NCBI GenBank assembly: GCA_028564925.1
Contig: CM053032.1
Coordinates: 121,787,490-121,851,489 of the forward strand
DNA length: 64,000 bases
DNA from: Lithobates sylvaticus
Taxonomy: Eukaryota > Chordata > Amphibia > Anura > Ranidae
Reading direction: 5' to 3'
Shown here: positions 33,030 to 44,700 of the stretch, one piece after another
Layout: each line of letters begins with the position of its first letter
How positions within the stretch are numbered: the first letter of the stretch is position 1
The notes under the pieces: generated by a model
The model's input: only the letters and a program-made list of their open reading frames with translations
Databases searched by the model: none
What the model was told of the DNA's origin: nothing
Translations under genes and position numbers: made by a program

Positions 33030-34638
33030 CAGGTCCTTCTCAAAAAATTAGCATATTGTGATAAAGTTCATTATTTTCTGTAATGTACTGATAAACATTA
33101 GACTTTCATATATTTTAGATTCATTACACACAACTGAAGTAGTTCAAGCCTTTTATTGTTTTAATATTGATGATTTTGGCATACAGCTCATGAAAACCCA
33201 AAATTCCTATCTCAAAAAATTAGCATATCATGAAAAGGTTCTCTAAACAAGCTATTAACCTAATCATCTGAATCAACTAATTAACTCCAAACACCTGCAA
33301 AAGATTCCTGAGGCTTTTAAAAACTCCCTGCCTGGTTCATTACTCAAAACCGCAATCATGGGTAAGACTGCCGACCTGACTGCTGTCCAGAAGGCCATCA
33401 TTGACACCCTCAAGCAAGAGGGTAAGACACAGAAAGAAATTTCTGAACGAATAGGCTGTTCCCAGAGTGCTGTATCAAGGCACCTCAGTGGGAAGTCTGT
33501 GGGAAGGAAAAAGTGTGGCAGAAAACGCTGCACAACGAGAAGAGGTGACCGGACCCTGAGGAAGATTGTGGAGAAGGACCGATTCCAGACCTTGGAGGAC
33601 CTGCGGAAGCAGTGGACTGAGTCTGGAGTAGAAACATCCAGAGCCAGCGTGAACAGGCGTGTGCAGGAAATGGGCTACAGGTGCCGCATTCCCCAGGTCA
33701 AGCCACTTTTGAACCAGAAACAGCGGCAGAAGCGCCTGACCTGGGCTACAGAGAAGCAGCACTGGACTGTTGCTCAGTGGTCCAAAGTACTTTTTTCGGA
33801 TGAAAGCTAATTTTGCATGTCATTCGGAAATCAAGGTGCCAGAGTCTGGAGGAAGACTGGGCAGAGGGAAATGCCAAAATGCCTGAAGTCCAGTGTCAAG
33901 TACCCACAGTCAGTGATGGTCTGGGGTGCCATGTCAGCTGCTGGTGTTGGTCCACTGTGTTTTATCAAGGGCAGGGTTAATGCAGCTAGCTATCAGGAGA
34001 TTTTGGAGCACTTCATGCTTCCATCTGCTGAAAAGATTTATGGAGATGAAGATTTCATTTTTCAGCACGACCTGGCACCTGCTCACAGTGCCAAAACCAC
34101 TGGTAAATGGTTTACTGACCATGGTATTACTGTGCTCAATTGGCCTGCCAACTCTCCTGACCTGAACCCCATAGAGAATCTGTGGGATATTGGGAAGAGA
34201 AAGTTGACAGACGCAAGACCCAACACTCTGGATGAGCTTAAGGCCGCTATCGAAGCATCCTGGGCCTCCATAACACCTCAGCAGTGCCACAGGCTGATTG
34301 CCTCCATGCCACGCCGCATTGAAGCAGTCATTTCTGCAAAAGGATTCCCGACCAAGTATTGAGTGCATAACTGAACATAATTATTTGAAGGTTGACTTTT
34401 TTTGTATTAAAAACACTTTTCTTTTATTGGTCGGATGAAATATGCTAATTTTTTGAGATAGGAATTTTGGGTTTTCATGAGCTGTATGCCAAAATCATCA
34501 ATATTAAAACAAGAAAAGGCTTGAACTACTTCAGTTGTGTGTAATGAATCTAAAATATATGAAAGTCTAATGTTTATCAGTACATTACAGAAAATAATGA
34601 ACTTTATCACAATATGTTAATTTTTTGAGAAGGACCTG
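33030..34638 (+). mobile_element. Tc1-type DNA transposon with long terminal inverted repeats
   Basis: The element is flanked by the TA target duplication (33028-33029 and 34639-34640). Its ends CAGGTCCTTCTCAAAAAATT and the reverse complement begin inverted repeats of about 205 bp (33030-33231 and 34436-34638). Within each repeat an inner AAAAAATTAGCATAT copy recurs, giving the two-site arrangement used by the Sleeping Beauty type. One transposase gene lies between. It sits in the L1 copy B ORF2 and is therefore younger. Confidence 0.95.
33358..34362 (+). pseudogene. Tc1-type transposase with one in-frame stop
   Basis: A 334-codon DD34E transposase that excises and inserts the element at TA. 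The start ATG gives MGKTADLTAVQKAIID. Two HTH domains occupy about residues 1-120 (KTQKEISERIGCSQSAVSRH, then a GRKR basic hook and the LRKIVEKDRFQTLEDL region). The catalytic Asp is D148 (FSDES), D238 (QHDLAPAHS) and Glu E273 (NPIENLW), with exactly 34 residues between the last two. A single TAA at codon 151, just after SDES, interrupts it; no other break is visible over the usual family length. Confidence 0.95.
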
Positions 34639-34758
34639 TATACAATGGAGTGTCTGAAAAACAGTGCAGCGAAGGAAAGGGCGGGAACGAAGGAAAAATG
34701 GGAGTGTTGGAAAAAATTTAAGAAGACTTGGAGCTATGCAGAGGTGCTAAGGATTTAG

Positions 34759-34957
34759 TCACAGAAATTGGATAGAAAAGGTAGCCCCATCAAGTGCCAT
34801 TCTCTGAACATCAAAGAAAAGGGATAATAACGAAAGAGAAAATAACTAAAGGAGAAAGAGAGAAGGGGGGAGAAAGGAGAAGGGAGAAGGAATAAGGGGA
34901 AAGGAGGAGAAATAAAAAAAAATGGGGATGGAAAGGAAAAAAAGAAAAAGAGAGTGT
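34759..34957 (+). other. L1 copy B 3' UTR
   Basis: Almost pure purine sequence (GGAGAAAGAGAGAAGGGGGG and similar) ends in an A-rich tail. Polypurine 3' UTRs are a known L1 trait. The next bases belong to L1 copy C in the opposite orientation. Confidence 0.65.
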
Positions 34958-35482
34958 ACTTCCCTCCAAAAAGGCTGGAGGAGAGCGCACTCCCACCAGA
35001 TATGAAGCATAGAGCCTACTTGTGATTTACATCTCCAGCAAATGTTCGGAATAGTTGGGGAGAATTTGTGCAATCGCTCAGGGGTTCTATACCATTTGGT
35101 GACAATTTTGTAGCCGTTCTCCTGTAACGCTACGTTCATCGAACCTTTATGTGCAAATTCATAGATATCTTTCCAATTTTTATCAGAAAGGTATATTTGT
35201 AGATCTCTTTCCCAGGAGGTGCGCAATGTGTCTATCTCCTGACTAGAGCAGGGGGTCTCGTGGAGTAGAGTGTAGATGTAGGAGATGATGTGTCTTTGCA
35301 GGGAGTTTTGAGAACATAAGGTTTCAAGCTGTGTGAGTTTTCTGCTCCATGTGGTCGAGGGGTCTCAATTGTCTGTATGACTAAGAGGGGAGCGATTTGG
35401 TGCGAGATGAGGAGACTCGTTTATACTCGTATAGTTCTCGTATGTTCGTATTCGACCCTTGTTAACCAGTTGGTGGGCTAGT
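34958..35482 (-). pseudogene. L1 copy C ORF2 C-terminal domain
   Basis: The minus strand encodes MRTSWERDLQIYLSDKNW, then the conserved AHKGSMNVALQENGYKIVTK and WYRTPERLHKF, and the zinc motif CWRCKSQVGSMLHIWWEC. These match the L1 C-terminal region seen in copies D and E. The frame then runs into the L1 copy B tail. Confidence 0.8.
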
Positions 35483-36656
35483 AGGTCCTCATGAGGCCAT
35501 TCATTCTGTAGGAATGTGCAATTCCCCTGGCGGAAACTCAGGGTTGCCCCTCAGGGGTGTCAACGGTCCAGGGTGCGAGGTTAGGTTGGCGGGGCCTAAT
35601 CATTTTTTTGAAAGCCGTTGTGCAGCCAAGGTCCAGGGAATGTGTGTGCAAGGGAATGTTTGTAAAAGCAGGGGTGCCCAAGGCAGGGGTGCCCAACCCG
35701 TGGCCCGCGGCGCCATCCGAGGTGGCCCACCACATCTTGCTCTGAGATGGCGGGTCGGCAAGCCCTGATCGCGGGTTCCCGACCCGCCATCTCCGAGCAT
35801 CAGCGAGAACAATGGAGCCGCCGCTAAAGGAAGCAGAGCCGATGCTTCCTGTATAGCGCCGGCTCCTTTACAGGCGGAGTGATATCAAATGTACTCCGCC
35901 TGTGACAGGAAGCTCTGTACTGCAGCTGCATGCTTCTTGAGATCTCACAGCAGCCAACAGTGCCAGAGCCAGCAGTACCAGTCACCAGTCACCAGTACCC
36001 ACCAGCAGTACCAGCCAGAAATGTCAGTACCCACCAGCAGTACCAGCCAGAAGTACCAGCCAGCAGTACCAGTACCAGCCAGCAGTATCAGTACCCACCA
36101 GCAGTACCAGTACCCACCAGAAGTACCAGTCACCAGTACCTGCCAGCAGTACCAGTACCCGCCAGCAGTACCAGTACCCGCCAGCAGTATCAGTACCCAC
36201 CAGCAGTACCCGCCACCAGTACCAGCCAGCAGTACCAGTACCCACCACCAGTACTAGCCACCAGTACTAGCCACCAGTACCCGCCAGCAGTATCAGTACC
36301 CACCACCAGTACCAGCCAGCAGTACCAGTACCCACCAGCAGTACTAGCCACCAGTACCAGTCACCAGTACCAGTACCCGCCAGCAGTACCAGTACCCGCC
36401 AGCAGTATCAGTACCCACCAGCAGTACCAGTACCAGACAGTAGTACCCGCCACCAGTACCAGCCAGCATTACCAGTACCCACCAGCAGTACCAGCCACCA
36501 GTACTAGCCACCAGTACCAGTCACCAGTACCCGCCAGCAGTATCAGTACCCGCCACCAGTACCAGCCAGCAGTACCAGTACCCACCAGCAGTACTAGCCA
36601 CCAGCACCAGTCACCAGTATCAGTACCCGCCAGCAGTACCAGTACCCACCAGCACC
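35483..36656. repeat. Tandem duplicate of L1-hAT junction
   Basis: This 1174-bp unit (L1 flank, left end of the hAT-type element at 35684, and about 700 bp of minisatellite) is repeated from 36657 on with almost the same sequence. At the junction this unit reads CAGGGGTGCCCAAGG where the second reads CATTCTCTAAGG, which accounts for the 3-bp length difference. Confidence 0.85.
35960..36655. repeat. CCAGTACC minisatellite, array 1
   Basis: Short units built from CCAGTA, CCCACCAGCAGTA and CCAGCCAGCAGTA. Because units are multiples of three, several frames stay open and give artefactual proline/tyrosine/glutamine repeats (SSTSTHQQY, PAVPVP). Confidence 0.9.
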
Positions 36657-36854
36657 AGGTCCTCATGAGGCCATTCATTCTGTAGGAATGTGCAATTCCC
36701 CTGGCGGAAACTCGGGGTTGCCCCTCAGGGGTGTCAACGGTCCAGGGCGCGAGGTTAGGTTGGCGGGGCCTAATCATTTTTTTGAAAGCCGTTGTGCAGC
36801 CGAGGTCCAGGGAATGTGTGTGCAAGGGAATGTTTGTAAAAGCATTCTCTAAGG

Positions 36855-39515
36855 CAGGGGTGCCCAACCCGTGGCCCGCGGCGCCATCCGAGGTGGCCCA
36901 CCACATCTTGCTCTGAGATGGCGGGCCGGCAAGCCCTGATCGCGGGTTCCCGACCCGCCATCTCCGAGCATCAGCGAGAACAATGGAGCCGCCGCTAAAG
37001 GAAGCAGAGCCGATGCTTCCTGTATAGCGCCGGCTCCTTCACAGGCGGAGTGATATCAAATGTACTCCGCCTGTGACAGGAAGCTCTGTACTGCAGCTGC
37101 ATGCTTCCTGAGATCTCACAGCAGCCAACAGTGCCAGAGCCAGCAGTTCCAGTACCAGTCACCAGTACCCACCAGCAGTACCAGCCAGAAGTGTCAGTAC
37201 CCACCAGCAGTACCAGCCAGCAGTACCAGCCAGCAGTACCAGTACCAGCCAGCAGTATCAGTACCCACCAGCAGTACCAGTACCCACCAGAAGTACCAGT
37301 CACCAGTACCCGCCAGCAGTACCAGTACCCGCCAGCAGTACCAGTACCCGCCAGCAGTATCAGTACCCACCAGCAGTACCCGCCACCAGTACCAGCCAGC
37401 AGTACCAGTAACCACCACCAGTACTAGCCACCAGTACTAGCCACCAGTACCCGCCAGCAGTATCAGTACCCGGCACCAGTACCAGCCAGCAGTACCAGTA
37501 CCCACCAGCAGTACTAGCCACCAGTACCCGTCACCAGTACCAGTACCCGCCAGCAGTACCAGTACCCGCCAGCAGTATCAGTACCCACCAGCAGTACCAG
37601 TACCAGACAGTAGTACCCGCCACCAGTACCAGCCAGCATTACCAGTACCCACCAGCAGTACCAGCCACCAGTACTAGCCACCAGTACCCGCCAGCAGTAT
37701 CAGTACCCGCCACCAGTACCAGCCAGCAGTACCAGTACCCACCAGCAGTACTAGCCACCAGCACCAGTCACCAGTATCAGTACCCACCAGCAGTACCAGT
37801 ACCCACCAGCAGTTCCAGTACCCACCAGCAGTACCAGTACCAGCCAGCAGTACCCGCCACCAGTACCAGCCAGCAGTACCAGTACCCACCAGCAGTACCA
37901 GCCACCAGTACTAGCCACCAGTACCAGTCACCAGTACCCGTCAGCAGTACCAGTACCCACCAGCAGTACCAGCCAGCAGTAGCCGCCAGCAATACCAGTA
38001 CCAACCAGCAGTATCAGTACCCACCAACAGTACAAGTACCAGCCAGCAGTACCCGCCAGCAGTACCAGTACCCACCAGCAGTACCAACCACCAGTACTAG
38101 CCACCAGTTCCAGTACCAGCAGTACCAGTACCAGACACCAGTACCAGTCAGCAGTACAAGTACCAGCCAGCAGTACCAGTACCAACCAGCAGTACCAACC
38201 AGCAGTACTAGCCACCAGTTCCAGTCACCAGCACCAGCCAGCAGTACCAGTACCAGCCACCAGTACCAGTCAGCAGTACCAGTACCAGCCAGCAGTACCA
38301 GTACCCGCCAGCAGTACCAGCCAGCAGTACCAGTACCCACCAGCAGCACCAGTACCCACCAGCAGTACCAGTACCCGCCAGCACCCGCCAGCAGTACCAG
38401 TAGCAGCAAGCAGTTTCAGCCAGCAGTACCAGTACCAGCCAGCAGTACCAGTACCCACCAGCAGTACCAACCACCAGTACTAGCCACCAGTTCCAGTCAC
38501 CAGTACCAGCACCAGCCAGCAGTACCATCCACCAGTACCAGCCAGCAGTACCAGTACCAGCCAGCAGTATCAGTACCCGCCAGCAGTACCAGCCAGCAGT
38601 ACCAGTACCCACCAGCACCCGCTAGCAGTAGCAGCAAGCAGTTTCAGCCAGCAGTACCCGTACCAGCCAGCAGTACCAGTACCCACCAGCAGTACCAACC
38701 ACCAGTACTAGCCACCAGTACCAGCACCAGCCAGCAGTACCATCCACCAGTACCAGCCAGCAGTACCAGCCAGCAGTACTAGTACCAGCCAGCAGTACCA
38801 GTACCCGCCAGCAGTACCAGCCAGCAGTACCAGTACCCACCAGCAGCACCAGTACCCACCAGCAGTACCAGTACCCACCAGCACCCGCCAGCAGTACCAG
38901 TAGCAGCAAGCAGTTTCAGCCAGAAGTACCAGTACCAGCCAGCAGTACCAGTACCCGCCAGCAGTACCAGCCAGCAGTACCAGCAGGCAGTACCCAACAG
39001 CAGTACCAGCCAGCAGTACCAGCCCTGGAGGACAGCCAGCAGCAGCCATCAGTTATAACCACCTGGGGGACAGCAGCAACCAGCTGCAGGAATCCTGAGG
39101 AAGAAGTGAAGATCAAGGTCAGTTGAGGAGCAGGTAAACCGCTGTGCATCAGTGTGAAAGCAGCCTTAGTCCCCTTTCACGCGATCGGTCCGATCGGGTC
39201 TGCCTGTCTGTTTTTCAGGCGGACCCAATCAGACCCTCCATTCACCTCTATAGAGCGGCAGATGTAAACAGACTCATGTCTGCTTACACCCGCCTATCTG
39301 CAATCTGATCTGCTTAAAAAAACAGAAGGGGATCTGTCCCCTTCTGTCTGGGCAGATCGGAGGGCCCTTAGGGTAGAGCGGGCTGCATCTGTGCCTGCTC
39401 TACATATGCAGAGTGGACACAGACCTGCCATCAGCCCGCTACGCTCATTGTGGCCCGCGACCGGTTACCAAGTTGCTAAAGTGTCCCTCGCTCCTCAAAA
39501 GGTTGGGCACCCCTG
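36855..39515. mobile_element. hAT-type non-autonomous element carrying a minisatellite
   Basis: The ends CAGGGGTGCCCAACC and GGTTGGGCACCCCTG are perfect inverted repeats, with an 8-bp duplication CTCTAAGG at 36847-36854 and 39516-39523. CAGGGGTGCCCAACC-type ends resemble the Charlie group of hAT elements. The interior is a left 250 bp, about 1.9 kb of CCAGTACC minisatellite, and a right part with a nested MITE-like segment (about 39170-39372, self-complementary AGACATGAG/CTCATGTCT). No transposase. Confidence 0.85.
37135..39030. repeat. CCAGTACC minisatellite, array 2
   Basis: The same unit set as array 1, longer and with higher-order repeats. For example, the block around CAGTAGCAGCAAGCAGTTTC recurs near 38400, 38630 and 38900. 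No protein-coding gene should be called here. Confidence 0.9.
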
Positions 39516-39523
39516 CTCTAAGG

Positions 39524-42255
39524 GGACCCATGCCTTCTCTAGTTTATGGACTTTCCAATCAACTATCCTGGTAATTGGCAAGCAAGATAGTACTTCTGGA
39601 GATCTGGTAGACCAATGCCCCCCTTGTTTTTAGAGCGTGTGAGACGTGCATACTTTATTAGTGGAGAGTTGTTTTTCCATATGAATGCTGAGCATGCTTT
39701 CTTGTATGACGCGAAGAAAGAGGGGGGGGATAGATGGGGACTGTATTGCATAAGATATAGAAGTCGGGGAAGTACCACCATTATAATGAGGGCCAAGCGT
39801 CCAAACCAAGAGACGTTCAGGTTAGCCCAGTCCTTCAGGTCGGTTTGGATTTTGGATAGAGTAGATTGGAAATTATAATTATTGAGATCCGACATTTTCT
39901 TGGTAATTTGAATGCCTAAGTAAGTGATAGATTCGTTTTTCCATGAGAATGGGAAGGATTCTTGGCAATGGGAAACTTCCCGGGTGGGTAGGGAGATATT
40001 GAGGGCATGTGATTTAGAATGATTTATCTTAAGGTTTGAGAGGGATCCAAAGTACTTTATGTCTTTTAGTAGAATGGATAGAGAGATGCGGGGGGATTGT
40101 AGTGAAAGGAGGATATCGTGAGCGAAGGGTGCAACTTTGAATTCTCTATTTGCTATGTGGATTCCTTTAATGTCTGGGTTTGATCTCAGTCTGTTTAAGG
40201 AGGGGCTCAAGCCACAGGACAAAGATGAGAGGTGAAAGAGGGCATCCCTGACGAGTCCCGTTGGATATAGAGAAGGCGTCTGATAGGTGGCCGTTTACAT
40301 TTACCCTCGCGGAGGGTGAACTATATAAGGCTTCAATGTGTGAGCACATGCATGGTGGGAGTCCCACTCCTTTAAGGACCTCCTGCATTTAGTACCAGGC
40401 CACTCTATCGAACGCCTTCTCAGCGTCAAGGGAGAGAAAAAAAACCTGAGCCCCAGAAGAGGTAAGCCAGTGTTGCAAGTTTAGTGTTCTTGTGGTGTTA
40501 TCCAGGGCTTCCCTGCTGGTCAGATGAGATAAGTGTGGGTATGAGAGGGAGTAGTCTATTCGCTAGAATCTTGGCATATAATTTAATGTCCACACTGAGA
40601 AGGGAAATTGGCCTGTAGTTGGCTACTTGTGTGGGGTCCTTGCCCTCCTTTGGGATCAGTTATGTGTGCTTCCAGCATTCTACCCGGTTGTGAGTGAGGA
40701 TCGGCTAGAGAATTGAAGGTCGTCAATAATTTAGGGGATAGTATTTCGAGAAAGATTTTGTAGTATATAAGTGATAGGCCGTCGGGCCCAGGACTCTTGC
40801 CTGCTTTCATTTGTTTCAAGGCAACAGCAAGTTCCTCGGCCGTGATAGGGCTGTTCATGGATTCTGCCTGTTGGGTGGTGATAGGTTTGGGGGAGAATTT
40901 TTTCACATAATCTCTGATTTGTGTGGACCGTTGGTCTAGTGAATCTGGGGGTGGGCTATCTCTTGTCAGGTTGTAAAGGTTAAAATAAAAGGATTCAAAT
41001 TGTTTGGCTATATCTTCATTTTTAGAATAGACCATACCTTGATTGTCTCTGACATGATGTATTATGGAAGAGGATTTAGCTGTCTGTATTGTGCGGGCCA
41101 AAAGTCTCCAGCTTTTGTTTCCATGTTCGTAAAACACCCTCTGTTTCAGTACATATCGTCTCCTTGTGCATTTTCCGAGTTCGTCTAACAAAGTGGAGTG
41201 TGTGAAAGTAAGGTCCTGTAGGGTTTCAAGTGAGGCTGACTGTTTGTGGGAAGTTTCTAAGCATTTGATTTTGTCTATTAGGGCATTAATTTGTTCCTGT
41301 TGCCTCCTTTTGGCAGCTGTAGCTAGCGATATGAGTTTCCCCCTAATGACACACTTATGAGCCTCCCAGAGTGTAATAGGTGTGATGTCTTGGGTGGAGT
41401 TTTCTTCAAAATATAATTGGATGGATGATCTAATCTGATGTATTGTTACTGGGTCTTTCAGTAGGGAAGGGTTAAGGCGACAGGACTTTGTCATTCTGGA
41501 GGAGTCAGGTAGGGTAAGAGTAACCGTAATTGGATGGTGATCGAATAGGAACATTGGTTCTATTGAGGAATGTGACAGGAGGGTTAGGTCGGTCTGGGAA
41601 AGGAAAAAATAGTCAATTCTGGAATACTTTTGGTGTGGGGGTGAATAGAAGGTATAGTCTTTGTCATTAGGGAACATGGTGCGCCAAGTTTCGTGTAATG
41701 CAAGATTCTGTAGTTGTAATTTGATCTGTCGGAGTGCTCTGAATGAGAGAGTGGAGGAGCCTGATGAAGTGTCCATGGTCGGATTGAGTGATACATTAAA
41801 GTCTCCTCCCAACAGGACCATGCCTTCTTGAAAAACTGATGGGAGATCACATACTTTCCTGAAGAAGGAGACTTGGTGTTCATTAGGGCAGTATATATTT
41901 GCAAGGTGTCTTTGAAGAGGTATCTGCCTTCTGGGTCCACCAGGGAGTCTGAAAGTTTGAAGTTAGCATGTTTGGAAATTAAGATAGTTACCCCTTTGGT
42001 CTTGGAGGTGGGGTTTGTGGCGTGTAGGGCAGTTCTGTATACATGGTTAATTAGCTTGGGTGTGGCATCTGATCTAAAATTGGTTTCTTGTAGGAAGAGG
42101 AAATGTGCATTGTGTTTGGTCAGCGCTGCCAGTGTCTGTGATCTTTTTTCTGGGATATTTAAGCCCTTAACATTAAGTGAGACACATTTTAAAGTTAGTT
42201 GTTTCTTGATTGACTGATTTTTCCGCATTTTTGGATCTGGTGCTGATATGCTCAA
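39524..42255 (-). pseudogene. L1 copy C ORF2, endonuclease and RT
   Basis: The minus strand reads the endonuclease from about 42255 (LKCVSLNVKGLNIPEKRSQT and FLFLQETNF). It shifts frame near 41800 to MVLLGGDFNVSLNPTMDTSS and the FLFDHHPITV block (DHH in the usual SDH position). The linker and RT start KSPGPDGLSLIYYK follow, then the palm with FAHD near 40110 and the thumb to 39563. Frameshifts near 40600 and 40200 disable it. Confidence 0.85.
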
Positions 42256-42768
42256 AAATAGTAAGTGGATCGTGTCGGTTGGCGTTGGTTGGCTGGGAGG
42301 GGAGGTGGCCCCCAGTAGTGTGAAGAAGAAGCTTCAGGGAGGAGGGAGAGGGGAAGGGTAAAGGTAAGGGTAAGGAAAGGCAAGTGGTAGAAACGGAAAT
42401 GAAAAGGATGTAAAGAGACTATGAGGGTATCTCTGTGGGGTGTGGGTGTGGGTGTGGGTAACCTGTGGGGTGTTCGTGGGATACACAGTGAGTGTGTATG
42501 TGAGGATACCAGAGGTGGGTGTAGAATTTCTAATCCACCTTGCATAATATATCCGAAGTGTCAGTGAAAGTCCGCAAGGACTGCTGAGTGGGGGATCGAG
42601 GTTCTGGATGGGAACAAGTGCCAGTGCATCAAGGAGGACACTGTAAGTATGATGGAAACAAACGTGATGTGAAAAGTAGCCATATGGGTTAGAGATACCA
42701 TTGGATGCTATTATAAGCAGGAGTGTGATGAAAGCGTGCTTTGACAACATGTACTTACTGTATATTAA
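42256..42768. other. Upstream flank of L1 copy C, no gene
   Basis: G/A-rich sequence with GTGTGGGTGTGGGT short repeats near 42440-42460 and purine tracts at 42330-42380. It could be the inter-ORF spacer of copy C. No ORF1 similarity was seen. Confidence 0.4.
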
Positions 42769-43166
42769 AGTGGTTGTAAACCCTCGTTTACAATTTTATG
42801 TTACAGGTAAGCCTATATTAAGGCTTACCTGTAGCTAACAAGGATATCTCCTAAACCTGCATGGTTTAGGAGATATACCTGTATTTGCACGTGCCGACAT
42901 CATGCAGCACATGCGCACTTGAGACAACTGAAGCAATGGCGCTATATGCCGATGCTTCAGTTGTACTGTGCCGCTCTTGTGCGATACTTGGAAGTCACTC
43001 GGGGAGAACATGTCGGCGGTCGGAGGGGGAGAAGTGGACCGATGCTGGGGCTTCGATCTGAGGTAAGTGATACATAATTAGCTAGTATGCTATGCATACC
43101 AGCTAATAATGCCTTTGTCTTGCAGGTTTTTTTTTTTTTTTTTTTTTATGAGGGTTTACTTCCTCT
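42769..43166. mobile_element. TTAA-flanked MITE
   Basis: Left end AGTGGTTGTAAACCCTC and right end GAGGGTTTACTTCCTCT are inverted repeats with one small gap, flanked by TTAA at 42765-42768 and 43167-43170. An internal stem-loop AGGCTTACCTG/CAGGTAAGCCT lies at 42806-42833 and a T-run at 43127-43147. It is of the same broad type as the insert at 9736-10122. Confidence 0.8.
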
Positions 43167-44007
43167 TTAAGATATCAAACCAAATAACAATATTAGACCT
43201 TGTATTGACCTTGTAAGAGCATTAACAAACAAAGAAATAAAACAACAAATCTCTTCAACCAAGAGGGCTTCCGGTCCCGAATAGTCCCTCTAGAAAGTTT
43301 AGCCCTGAAAGCACTCGATAACAGGTGCATGAGTTTTCTTATTAAGTTGTCCCCCCGGGTATTACCGTGTCAAATGGTTAAACTTATAGTCGCATGGGTA
43401 TAAGCGTTGTTGACAGGAAGGGGATTCTAAGGGACCATGGATGTCGATCATTGGGATAACTGTCTGCATCCACCCTTTTATGAAGCTTTACATTTTTTAG
43501 TGGGGTTCAATCTGGGGTGCAGGGAGGGGTGTAGGAAGGGTAGGGGCGGGTAGTTGCATATGTCTCTGATTGGTACTATGCTGTCTATAGTAAATAATAT
43601 GTTGGTCATCAGAGAATTCCTAATTGGATACCTTGTTTTATGGGTTACCAGGATCAGGTTCAGGGCTCTGAGACGCGGGGAAAGTAGAGATTGTTGCTGA
43701 AGGGGGATGGACTGAAGGGACATGGAGAGATCAATACCCCAAAAAAAAACACAAAACAAAAAAAAAAAAAATATCACTGTTAGAGAGTGTTAGAATACAC
43801 ATGCAGTTTAAAGCACACGGTAGGTTAGATAAATATAGGTAGGTTTGGCGGGTAGAAGAAGTGGCCCCCACCCATATCGAAAGGACTCATATTATGTGTT
43901 AAGGGAATTCCTATCAGGCTCCCATTGTGATAGGTAAACCTGCAAAGTCTACCAAGTGTGTAGGGTTAAGCTAGAGAATTTAGATAGTCCTTTATTCGGC
44001 TAGGGAT
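43167..44007. other. Unassigned sequence before the provirus
   Basis: No coding similarity or clear repeat was recognised. It has G-rich blocks near 43510-43550 and an A-rich tract at 43741-43772. Its last bases, GGAT, are the left copy of the proviral target duplication. Confidence 0.5.
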
Positions 44008-44482
44008 TGTAATGGATCTTCAGACTAAAATGAAATTCAGACTAATTTCAAAATGTTCATGCATGCATGGTAGAAGATACACACTGACACACGCTGTTCA
44101 AAGTGAAACTTCCTCTTTATTGCTCTGGGCACATAGCCCCCTTTATAGTAAGAAGAAGACTCATTGTTTGCAAAGACATATTCAAAGTCTAATTGTGTTG
44201 TCATCTGTGGATTGAAAGACTCTTATCTAGGTGTTTCATCTCCCAGTCATATTCATCCAGGTCTGCCTGTGTTGTCATGTGTAGATTGGAGGATTCTTAT
44301 CTAAGGGGTCTTAGCTAGTTTCATCCAGGTTTGTCTGTTGATGTCTTGTATTGGACTCCTGAACCCACTCGATGGGAGGGGGGGGGGGGTCTCTAGTTAC
44401 TTCAATTTGAGTAAGGAGATTTGGCATTATACATATACAATAGAAATAGTCATTTTATCAAAGCATTAATAAATCCACAACA
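44008..44482 (-). repeat. Proviral 3' LTR
   Basis: On the minus strand it starts TGTTGTGG and ends CCATTACA. A polypurine tract (TTAAGGGGGAC) lies just outside at 44483-44493. A TATAAAG (plus 44141-44147) and an AATAAA (plus 44116-44121) are spaced as expected for promoter and polyadenylation signal. Confidence 0.85.
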
Positions 44483-44700
44483 GTCCCCCTTAAAATGTCT
44501 ATTTGCTATTCTGTCCCTAGTAGGTGGTCTAACTTATCTGTCCTCATGTGCCTTGGAACTTTTTTTTTGCTGTACAATAGACGGGTGATGGCTAGCCCAT
44601 CACCCCCCTTGCCACAGTCTTTGCACATGTGGAAGTCAGATGCTATCCCTATGGCTAAATGACCTTATAATTTGTAGATATGGGGAGGGACTGTAATAAA

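Larger units (their letters stand above)
30021..34758 (+). pseudogene. L1 copy B ORF2, deleted and interrupted
   Basis: The endonuclease begins MTEINCLTYNVRGLNSPGK (30021), with FLQETHLSH (catalytic Glu), a frameshift near 30290, VILMGDLNLTMDPD and SLSDHAPVSM. The linker and RT start (STGPDGFTVSYFKTY) follow in a 443-codon frame ending at 31617. Compared with copy D, about 0.75 kb of RT including FADD is deleted near 31620. The thumb and C-terminus then follow, with the zinc motif CWRGCKQRGTMGHLWWDC at about 32740-32795. Tc1 splits the last codons. The frame ends at 34756-34758. Confidence 0.85.
27550..34957 (+). mobile_element. L1/Tx1-type LINE, copy B, near full length
   Basis: The plus-strand element has a 5' UTR with repeated monomers, ORF1 (28974-29672), ORF2 (30021-34758, with an internal deletion and a Tc1 insertion) and a purine-rich 3' UTR with A-rich tail. 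It belongs to the same subfamily as copy D: both encode VWRIQHPQIRDY and NPPKFR-type blocks. It abuts L1 copy C in a tail-to-tail arrangement at about 34957. Confidence 0.85.
34958..42255 (-). mobile_element. L1/Tx1-type LINE, copy C, split by a hAT-type element
   Basis: The minus-strand ORF2 begins near 42255 and runs to about 39524, then continues at 35670-34958 on the other side of the hAT-type insertion. A separate subfamily from copies B and D is suggested by its protein (FAHD instead of FADD, for example). No ORF1 was found upstream. Confidence 0.8.

Noticed and set aside
35889-39050. Proline/tyrosine/glutamine or WYWYCWW repeat proteins on both strands
   Set aside because: They come from the CCAGTACC minisatellite with units divisible by three; both strands are open, which real genes rarely show.
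43478-43777. 99-codon hydrophobic frame on the minus strand
   Set aside because: It starts in an A/T-run and has no recognisable domain; the surrounding sequence looks non-coding.
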